From Bacteroidetes bacterium UBA7368 (lineage in GTDB: Bacteria; Bacteroidota; Rhodothermia; Rhodothermales; UBA10348), in the NCBI GenBank assembly GCA_002469915.1, contig DKOG01000011.1, positions 1 through 11,989 of the forward strand: a DNA stretch of 11,989 bases, written 5' to 3'. Position 1 is the first letter of the stretch. Each line of letters starts with the position of its first letter. Of the stretch, positions 6,154 to 11,989 are shown in pieces. Position numbers and translations under genes: made by a program. The notes beneath the pieces were generated by a model. The model ran no database searches, was not told where the DNA came from, and saw nothing but the letters and a program-made list of their open reading frames with translations.

Positions 6154-8277
6154 ATGATCGCTTACAAGTATGTATTGACTTGCGCTACCCTTTTATTCCT
6201 TGCCGCGTGCTCTCAACCTGATTCCAACATGACCCAAAACGCTAATCCTTTCTTTTCCGAAAGCGAATTATATCTGCAATATCCTGCCTATGATCTGATT
6301 GAAGATGCTCACTTTTCCCCAGCATTCGAACGAGGAATGGAGATCCAACTGGAAGAGATTAAGGCCATTACATCAAATACAGAGCCAGCAACGTTTGAAA
6401 ACACGTTGATTGCTATGCAGCGATCAGGTCAGATGCTTTCTCGAGTTTCCAGAGTATTTAGCGGTATGACGTCGGCGCACACGAATGAAACCTTTGAGAG
6501 CATACGGGCAGAGATGGCTCCGAAACGAGCAGCACATTCGGATGCTATTGGTTTGAATCCTGTTCTTTTCGAGCGCATCAAAAGTGTCTTCGACTCTAGG
6601 GATTCTGTGGCATACGATCCCGAGTCACGAAGACTCATTGAGGAGACTTACAAAGACTTTGTTCGAGCTGGAGCCAACCTCTCTGCGGATGAAAAAAGTT
6701 CTTTGATGGCATTCAACGCTGAACTGGCCAGCCTCCAGACCTCTTTTAGCCAAAACGTGCTAAATGAAGTGAATGATAAAGCCATTGTCGTTGATTCAGC
6801 GGACGAATTAGCTGGTCTCACAGAAGATCAGATAGCTAAAGCAGCAGAAGCCGCTACCGCCCGTGATATGGAGGGGAAATTTGTAATCCCTCTTCTTAAC
6901 TCAAGCGGACAACCGGTGCTCGGTTCACTGCAAAACAGAGCCTTACGTGAACGTATTTACAGAACGTCCATTTCTCGAGGCAACAGCGGAGGCGCGTACG
7001 ATAACAAAGAAAACATATCTCGGATTGCACGCATCAGGGCCGATCGGGCTAAGCTCTTAGGCTTCGACAATCACGCCGCCCTTGGTCTCTCCAATCAAAC
7101 CGCTCAGACTACGCAAGCCGTCAATGAACGGCTCGCAACATTGGCCCCACCAGCGGTGAGAAATGCAAAACGTGAAGCAGCTGACCTGCAGCGCATGATT
7201 GATTCTGAAGGTGGCAATTTTGACCTAGCTCCCTGGGATTGGGCTTTTTACACTGAGAAAGTCAGGAAAGACCGATTCGATTTCGATGCCTCAGAGCTTA
7301 AACCGTATCTCGAGATGAATAACGTTCTCGAGAACGGTGTCTTTTATGCTGCAGAAATGGTCTTTGGTATCACGTTCAAAGAACGCACGGATCTACCGGT
7401 ATATCAAGAAGATGTGCGCGTTTGGGAAGTCTTTGACCATGATGGCTCTACCCTAGCCCTATTCACAGGCGATTTTTACGCTCGTGAAACGAAAAATGGA
7501 GGAGCATGGATGAATGCCGCTGTTTCCCAATCAGGACTCATGGGTTCTCGTCCCATCATTGGTAACCACCAGAATATTCCAAAACCCCTTGAGGGACAAC
7601 CCACGCTCATGACATGGTCTGAAGTCATTACCATGTTTCATGAGTTTGGCCATGCGCTCCACGGCATGTTTTCAAATGTGCAGTACCCCAGATTCTCAGG
7701 AACGTCTGTTCCAAGGGACTTTGTGGAATTCCCCTCTCAGGTAAATGAAATGTGGGCCAGTTGGCCTGACGTTTTAGAACACTACGCGGTCCACTACGAA
7801 ACAGGTGAACCGATGCCACGAGCTTTGCTCAACAAGATTTTTGATTCGGCTCAGTTTAATCAAGGATTTGAGACTACCGAATATTTGGCCGCTTCCCTGC
7901 TCGATCAAGCTTGGCATCAGCGAACATCAAACGAGCTACCGACGGCTGACGAAGTGCTTGAGTTCGAATCCGAGGCTTTGGCCGCTGCTGGCGTGGCACT
8001 AGACCACATTTCCCCACGCTACCGAAGCACCTACTTCTCACATATTATCGGCGGATATTCAGCCGGATACTACTCGTATATCTGGAGCGAAGTCTTAGAT
8101 GCTGATGCAGTAGAGTGGTTCAAAGAGAACGGTGGAATGACACGCGAAAATGGAGATCGCTTCCGAAATGAACTCTTGTCGAAAGGTGGATCTGTCGATG
8201 CGATGACCCTCTATCGAAATTTTAGAGGTGGTGATCCCGACATCAAACACCTATTGAATCGTCGCGGGCTGAATTAG
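6154..8277 (+). CDS. dcp: Peptidyl-dipeptidase Dcp (M3 zinc metallopeptidase), lipoprotein
   Basis: A 707-residue M3 peptidase that removes C-terminal dipeptides from oligopeptides, probably in peptide catabolism outside the cytoplasm. The start at 6154 gives a lipoprotein signal with lipobox LAAC and lipidated Cys19; an upstream ATG at 6124 would add ten residues. The zinc site is complete: HEFGH at 496-500 and the third ligand Glu525 in FVEFPSQVNEMW. The C-terminal substrate region reads HISPRYRSTYFSHIIGGYSAG (His630 in SHIIGG), and the tail GGMTRENGDRFR ... NRRGLN closely resembles the end of E. coli Dcp, which favours Dcp over oligopeptidase A. The glycine loop appears one residue shorter (HIIGGY) than the HIWGGGY or HIFAGGY I know from relatives. 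It is monocistronic, ending before the terminator at 8380-8423. Confidence 0.93.
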   Translation: MIAYKYVLTCATLLFLAACSQPDSNMTQNANPFFSESELYLQYPAYDLIEDAHFSPAFERGMEIQLEEIKAITSNTEPATFENTLIAMQRSGQMLSRVSRVFSGMTSAHTNETFESIRAEMAPKRAAHSDAIGLNPVLFERIKSVFDSRDSVAYDPESRRLIEETYKDFVRAGANLSADEKSSLMAFNAELASLQTSFSQNVLNEVNDKAIVVDSADELAGLTEDQIAKAAEAATARDMEGKFVIPLLNSSGQPVLGSLQNRALRERIYRTSISRGNSGGAYDNKENISRIARIRADRAKLLGFDNHAALGLSNQTAQTTQAVNERLATLAPPAVRNAKREAADLQRMIDSEGGNFDLAPWDWAFYTEKVRKDRFDFDASELKPYLEMNNVLENGVFYAAEMVFGITFKERTDLPVYQEDVRVWEVFDHDGSTLALFTGDFYARETKNGGAWMNAAVSQSGLMGSRPIIGNHQNIPKPLEGQPTLMTWSEVITMFHEFGHALHGMFSNVQYPRFSGTSVPRDFVEFPSQVNEMWASWPDVLEHYAVHYETGEPMPRALLNKIFDSAQFNQGFETTEYLAASLLDQAWHQRTSNELPTADEVLEFESEALAAAGVALDHISPRYRSTYFSHIIGGYSAGYYSYIWSEVLDADAVEWFKENGGMTRENGDRFRNELLSKGGSVDAMTLYRNFRGGDPDIKHLLNRRGLN

Positions 8278-8379
8278 GGCCGCTAACAATCGGATGTATA
8301 CAATCAAGGGCCTAATCTCACCTCTACTCTTTGAGGAGCAATGGGTCTGGCGACAAGAATTGCGACCGATCGAAAGACA

Positions 8380-8423
8380 AAAGAAGGCTCTAAACACGTT
8401 AAACCGTATTTAGAGCCTTCTTT
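8380..8423. terminator. Bidirectional intrinsic terminator shared by dcp and tRNA-Leu
   Basis: A perfect 15-bp stem: left arm AAAGAAGGCTCTAAA (8380-8394), right arm TTTAGAGCCTTCTTT (8409-8423), with a 14-base loop in which ACG/CGT can add three more pairs. The A-rich left edge and T-rich right edge give a T-run in either direction, though interrupted. It lies 102 bases after the dcp stop and begins 6 bases past the tRNA 3' end, so it suits both converging transcripts. Confidence 0.85.
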
Positions 8424-8429
8424 CGAGTG

Positions 8430-8515
8430 TACCGGGAGCGGGGCTCGAACCCGCACGAGACTTACGTCTCAACGGATTTTAAGTCCGTTGCGTCTACCTA
8501 TTCCGCCATCCCGGC
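8430..8515 (-). tRNA. tRNA-Leu (anticodon UAA)
   Basis: An 86-base class II tRNA. Reading the minus strand from 8515, the acceptor stem GCCGGGA pairs with TCCCGGT (position 1 to 72 is a G-U wobble). The D arm is GCG/CGC. The anticodon stem ACGGA/TCCGT encloses the loop CTTAAAA, with anticodon TAA at 8479-8481. The long variable arm is GAGAC-GTAA-GTCTC and the T arm is GCGGG-TTCGAGC-CCCGC. The discriminator is A. The CCA end is not encoded (the next bases are CAC), as is common in Bacteroidota. It decodes UUA and, by wobble, UUG. Confidence 0.97.
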
Positions 8516-8571
8516 ACTTGCTAAGTCAATTTCGTGTGGGGCGAGCCCGTAAGAACCGACGAAGCGAGGGC

Positions 8572-8602
8572 CAAAACTACCCTTTCCGCTGATTGAAACA
8601 AA
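8572..8602 (-). promoter_or_regulatory. Bacteroidota-type (sigma-ABfr) promoter for tRNA-Leu
   Basis: On the minus strand TTTG (8599-8602), exactly 19 bases, then TAGTTTTG (8572-8579). This is a full match to the known Bacteroides consensus TTTG-N19-21-TAnnTTTG. Transcription would start near 8560-8566, leaving a leader of about 50 bases before the mature tRNA. It is the strongest promoter seen in the window and the best sequence evidence for the phylum. Confidence 0.7.
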
Positions 8603-8707
8603 GACCTGATGATTGATTGACACCAAACTCACTAAACCATCTTCTTTAAAGCACGTACAAGCGCCTCTCGCGCACCCGTTTATAACTGAATACACGGCCT
8701 TAAACGT

Positions 8708-9478
8708 TTGAATGAACTGACCAAACAATCGGAACACCTACGCAACGAAGCATTGCGTATCGCTACTCGATCCTACGTTCCATACACGGGACAACAGGAA
8801 GGCGTAATCATTTTGCTGGAGAATGGCGATTTGATTCCTGGTGTACGTGTCGAGAATGCTTCTTTCCAGTTGACTATTCCGGCCCTCCAGAACGCTCTTT
8901 CTACGATGTACGCTCTTCAGCGAACAGACATCTCGATGATCGTGTCTTCAATACCCTTTACAGATAGCGATTTAGCCTACACGGGAGGCATGGCGGAAAT
9001 AGCTTGGGAAATGGTCGGTGCTTCCCTCCTTCTCGTTGCTGGGGCCCACATTCCGGAAGCCGGTACTTTCATTGATCCAGCAAGGGGCGAGAATCTACTT
9101 GATGTCTCCCGCGAAGCCGCACTGAATGCGTTCATACCCGAATCAGACTTCCCTGTCGGTAGTGCGATTCAAACAAGTGACGACGTCGTAATCGATGGAT
9201 GCAACGTAGAGCATTCAGACTGGTCCAAAATCATTTGTGCCGAACGAAACGTGCTGTCGACGGCCCGCTCGTACGGCCTAGGGCAGATTACGACTATTTA
9301 TGTCTCGTGTCCCAAGGAACCAGGCGGAACACCCTGCGGTGCTTGCCGCCAGGTTATTGTGGAACTTGCCCCGGATGCGACTGTTTGGATGGATCGCGGA
9401 AATCAGGAACCTATTGCTATGAAAGCGACTAAGCTTCTACCCGGCCATTTCACCGGAAATGTGCTTAAGAAACAATAG
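8708..9478 (+). CDS. cdd: Two-domain cytidine deaminase with degenerate N-terminal domain
   Basis: A 256-residue protein holding two cytidine-deaminase folds in tandem. The C-terminal domain (about 130-256) has the working zinc site: GCNVEH (164-169), CAERN (177-181 region, Cys178 and Glu180) and PCGACRQVIVEL (Cys210, Cys213). It should convert cytidine and deoxycytidine to uridine and deoxyuridine in pyrimidine salvage. The N-terminal domain (about 8-125) keeps the fold landmarks YVPYTG and GVRVENASF, but where CAERNAL belongs it has PALQNAL (58-64), and where PCxxC belongs it has GGMAEIAW, so it cannot bind zinc. In E. coli Cdd the N-terminal domain is the active one. The start is TTG at 8708: a stop lies in frame at 8687-8689, there is no in-frame ATG before residue 67, and the first helix needs this start. 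No Shine-Dalgarno is seen. The antiporter gene follows 30 bases on. Confidence 0.92.
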   Translation: MNELTKQSEHLRNEALRIATRSYVPYTGQQEGVIILLENGDLIPGVRVENASFQLTIPALQNALSTMYALQRTDISMIVSSIPFTDSDLAYTGGMAEIAWEMVGASLLLVAGAHIPEAGTFIDPARGENLLDVSREAALNAFIPESDFPVGSAIQTSDDVVIDGCNVEHSDWSKIICAERNVLSTARSYGLGQITTIYVSCPKEPGGTPCGACRQVIVELAPDATVWMDRGNQEPIAMKATKLLPGHFTGNVLKKQ

Positions 9479-9508
9479 GATTCTTCGCTTCGATACTTCG
9501 GCATCTGC

Positions 9509-10537
9509 ATGCTCATCCACTTCATTATTTTCTTGCTCGGCCTAGGCATTTTGTACCTGGGTGCTGAGTGGCTTGTGCAGGGTTCCTCGGATCTCGCAAA
9601 ACGATTTGGGATACGCCCCTTAGTCATTGGTTTGACTATTGTCGCCTTGGGCACCTCCCTGCCGGAGTTTCTGCTCAACTTCTTCGCTGTAATGATGGAA
9701 GAAGATGGTTTGGCTATTGGGAATATCATCGGCTCCAATATTAGCAACATTGCTCTTATTCTGGGAGTCAGTGCTATTGTTATGCCCCTCACTTTTGATG
9801 ACTTTGCCCTCAAGAAAGAGTATCCTATGATGCTGGCCACCACAGGGTTGTTTTACATCCTGGCGCTGGATGGTATGATCTCGCGAATCGACGGCGGCAT
9901 ACTGCTCTCTGGACTGTTAGCGTTTATGGTCTACATCGTCCGAGATGCTCTAGCCCATGCTAGAAATGGAAATCGGCAAGACAGCGCTGCCGCAATGGTT
10001 GAGTGCGAACCCAGTACACCCGACCAAGAATCCAATGGCTTAACCATGAAACGTCTCAGGGCGATCATGGATGACCCCAAAATGGCTCCATATTTCAGAG
10101 TCCTATTGATTCTAGCTGGAATGGCCGCTTTGGCCGTCGGCGCACGGCTAATGGTCGATTCTGCTGTCGGCATTGCAAGCATACTCGAAATAGCCCCCAT
10201 CCTGATCGGCCTCACGATTGTGGCCATCGGTACAAGCTTGCCCGAGTTAGCCGCATCTCTCATGTGTGCTTTTAAGGGAGAGGCCGACATGTCCGTCGGT
10301 AATATCCTGGGAAGCAACATGTTCAACATCTTATTCGTAGTCGGATTCGTGGCGCTAATCCGTCCCATGGAGATTGAGCCGGTCACTATTACGCAGCACT
10401 TTCCGGTATTGATCGGCTTTTCTATTTTGCTTTATCCTTTAGCTCGGAGAAAGCACAATCTGTCCCGAGTAGACGGTTCGATCTTACTCGTTGCATTCCT
10501 GACTTATCTAATCTGGCTCATATATCCCCACTTGTAA
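9509..10537 (+). CDS. Na+/Ca2+ antiporter (CaCA family, YrbG-like)
   Basis: A 342-residue inner-membrane exchanger with about ten hydrophobic segments. The two inverted alpha repeats that form the ion path are clear: GLTIVALGTSLPEFLLNF (41-58) followed by GNIIGSNISNIALILG (71-86), and GLTIVAIGTSLPELAASL (234-251) followed by GNILGSNMFNILFVVG (264-279). Glu53 and Glu246 are the family's ion-binding acidic residues. A hydrophilic loop at about 148-195 links the halves. The family swaps Na+ (sometimes with K+) for Ca2+; which ions are used here cannot be told from sequence. It lies 30 bases after the cytidine deaminase, and the next gene starts 2 bases past its stop, so all three are probably on one message. 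The ATG has no Shine-Dalgarno. Confidence 0.93.
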   Translation: MLIHFIIFLLGLGILYLGAEWLVQGSSDLAKRFGIRPLVIGLTIVALGTSLPEFLLNFFAVMMEEDGLAIGNIIGSNISNIALILGVSAIVMPLTFDDFALKKEYPMMLATTGLFYILALDGMISRIDGGILLSGLLAFMVYIVRDALAHARNGNRQDSAAAMVECEPSTPDQESNGLTMKRLRAIMDDPKMAPYFRVLLILAGMAALAVGARLMVDSAVGIASILEIAPILIGLTIVAIGTSLPELAASLMCAFKGEADMSVGNILGSNMFNILFVVGFVALIRPMEIEPVTITQHFPVLIGFSILLYPLARRKHNLSRVDGSILLVAFLTYLIWLIYPHL

Positions 10538-10539
10538 TC

Positions 10540-11989
10540 GTGCCTCTTTCGTTCGGTCTATCACTTTGGATTCTGATTCTGCTCGTGCTCGTCGCGCTCG
10601 TGGCGTCATGGTGGTCCTACCGAGACACGGTACCTGAAACAAGCTCAGGTAAAAAGATCTTTTTAGGGTCGATGCGGTTTTTTGCGTTAGCACTGACGCT
10701 ATTTCTGCTGTTTGAACCCCTTTGGAAAAGCGAATCGATTCAAGAGACAAAGCCCGTCGTTTCCATTTTAATCGACAACTCAGAAAGCATGGCATTGGCC
10801 GATAGCTTGCTGGGCAATGAGGGAATGGGATTGAATGAACTTTTCGATATTGTTCAGCGGGCATCTTCCTCCCTGGATGTACGCCTCTTCTCATTTGGCT
10901 CTGCATTAGAGTCTGCCGATTCGCTTAAGAACCTCTCTTTTGACGAGTCTCGTACGGATTTAGCTGCTGCTTTGACTCAGGCCGCTAGGGATCTTGGTGA
11001 AACCCAACACCGTGCTGCCATCCTCGTGTCTGATGGTCTGTATAACGCCGGTACCAACCCGATTCATACGTCAGAAAGCTATCCCGTTCCAATTTTGACG
11101 CTAGCTTATGGCGACTCTACGGCTCGTCAAGATGTTCGAATCGTTCAGGTGGTGACCAATCAAATAGCGTATTCAGGATCTACGCTGCCGGTTTTAGTCC
11201 GCATTCGGAACGAAGGATTTGAATCAAATCGAGTGATGGTCTCATTATCTTCTGGTAATCAGACTCTGGACCAACAATCCGTTATGCTGCCAGAAGCGGG
11301 TGCAGAAACAGAAATTGAGCTGGCGGTGGATGCAAATGAACCTGGAAGACTGAATTTGAGGGTGGATGTTAGTCGTTTGAATGGTGAAACGACCTACCGC
11401 AATAACAGTCAGAGCGTCGTTGTTCAGGTTTTAGATCAAAAAAAGAACATCCTTCTCGTGGCGGGAGCGCCATCACCTGACGTGTCGGCTCTTACTCGGA
11501 TTCTGAAAGATGATGAAACAGCTACGATCAACCGATTTGTGCAGGCCCCCAACGGCTCATTCTATGAAGGAGACTTACCCGATGATCTGTCTGAAGTGGA
11601 CTTAATGGTCTTGATCGGCTTCCCTTCCTCGGCTACGCCCGCTGCTCTTTCCCGCAAACTGGCCGATTTGGCAGGAAGCGGCACACCTGTATTTCTTGTT
11701 CACGATCGCAGCACGCAGTTACAAATGCTGCGACAAGATTGGAGTTCGGTATTACCCATCAAGCCTGATGTAATTCGACCCAACTTTGTAGCTGGTAGAT
11801 TTCGTCTGACCACAGCTGCATCCTCCCACGTTGTTTTTGACATGGGAGAACGGCGCGATAATGCGTCTTGGACTAGACTGCCTCCCCTTTCTTTGGGCGA
11901 ATCCCGCTGGACCCTCGCGCCGGGTGCAACAGTACTTGCTACAGGTGAAATGCGAGGAATAGCGCTCGACGACCCTGTATTTGTCGTAG
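10540..11989 (+). CDS. Membrane-anchored VWA-domain protein, C-terminal part missing
   Basis: The frame is open from a GTG at 10540 to the right window edge (483 residues). Two membrane helices at about 7-24 and 43-60 are followed by a von Willebrand A domain (about 72-195) with a complete metal site: Asp79-x-Ser81-x-Ser83 in DNSESM, Thr139 in SRTDLAAAL and Asp165 in LVSDGLYNAG. Residues 198-297 look like an Ig-like or CARDB-type beta-sandwich (VVTNQIAYSGSTLPVLVRIR, then YRNNSQSVVVQV). NILLVAGAPSPDVSALTRIL (303-322) starts an alpha/beta region like the glutamine-amidotransferase-type domain often found in such proteins. The first frame choice is supported by its tight placement, 2 bases after the antiporter stop, suggesting translational coupling. 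Such proteins are common in Bacteroidota and planctomycetes, but their role is not established. Binding of a protein partner through a metal ion is inference. Confidence 0.88.
   Translation, partial: MPLSFGLSLWILILLVLVALVASWWSYRDTVPETSSGKKIFLGSMRFFALALTLFLLFEPLWKSESIQETKPVVSILIDNSESMALADSLLGNEGMGLNELFDIVQRASSSLDVRLFSFGSALESADSLKNLSFDESRTDLAAALTQAARDLGETQHRAAILVSDGLYNAGTNPIHTSESYPVPILTLAYGDSTARQDVRIVQVVTNQIAYSGSTLPVLVRIRNEGFESNRVMVSLSSGNQTLDQQSVMLPEAGAETEIELAVDANEPGRLNLRVDVSRLNGETTYRNNSQSVVVQVLDQKKNILLVAGAPSPDVSALTRILKDDETATINRFVQAPNGSFYEGDLPDDLSEVDLMVLIGFPSSATPAALSRKLADLAGSGTPVFLVHDRSTQLQMLRQDWSSVLPIKPDVIRPNFVAGRFRLTTAASSHVVFDMGERRDNASWTRLPPLSLGESRWTLAPGATVLATGEMRGIALDDPVFVV

Noticed and set aside
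8524..8529. TTGACT on the minus strand as a -35 element for the tRNA
   Set aside because: It is only about 10 bases from the mature tRNA 5' end, too close for a promoter; the upstream sigma-ABfr match is complete and better placed.
8341..8592. Plus-strand frame of 83 codons
   Set aside because: It runs through the terminator hairpin and the tRNA gene and encodes no recognisable protein.
8498..8737. Minus-strand frame of 79 codons between tRNA-Leu and cdd
   Set aside because: It overlaps the tRNA 5' end, its promoter and the cdd start, and has no domain-like composition.
1..11989. Mobile elements, CRISPR arrays, toxin-antitoxin or defence genes
   Set aside because: None found: no transposase or integrase motifs, no regularly spaced repeats, no terminal inverted repeats, and the long gaps are accounted for.

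Overview
The window looks like an ordinary chromosomal stretch from a Gram-negative member of the Bacteroidota or a close FCB relative such as Rhodothermota or Balneolota. Four things point that way. The tRNA-Leu gene is preceded by an exact Bacteroidota sigma-ABfr type promoter (TTTG, 19 bases, TAnnTTTG) and does not encode its CCA end. Most starts lack a Shine-Dalgarno sequence. The ProC carries the TTPRGCTIAGLNELEH form of its signature. The protein types (DUF5916 outer-membrane protein, lipoprotein Dcp, secreted Ntn acylase) are common in this group. The exact lineage is inference. By eye the base composition is close to half GC throughout, and I see no mobile element, integrase, CRISPR array or foreign-looking island.

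Left part, bases 1-2353, all on the minus strand and read right to left: an exported FMN-fold (PNPOx-like) protein, an aldo/keto reductase 48 bases after it, and then a lipoprotein penicillin/AHL-acylase-type Ntn hydrolase running off the left edge. The first two are probably co-transcribed. The acylase has its own possible promoter box. Facing them across a 345-base gap is a plus-strand DUF5916 outer-membrane protein (2699-5029).

Middle, 5075-8515: minus-strand proC converges on the DUF5916 gene and is divergent from a plus-strand lipoprotein peptidyl-dipeptidase (dcp). A perfect 15-bp hairpin at 8380-8423 follows dcp and serves both dcp and the converging minus-strand tRNA-Leu(UAA).

Right part, 8708-11989, plus strand: a two-domain cytidine deaminase, a CaCA-family Na+/Ca2+ antiporter 30 bases later, and a membrane-anchored VWA protein starting at a GTG 2 bases after the antiporter stop and running off the right edge. 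These three probably form an operon, although their functions have no obvious shared pathway.

I did not find a new multi-gene system. The best lead is the cytidine deaminase: a tandem-domain enzyme whose N-terminal domain has lost its zinc site while the C-terminal domain keeps it. This is the reverse of the E. coli Cdd arrangement, and it uses a Cys-type zinc site like the small tetrameric enzymes.
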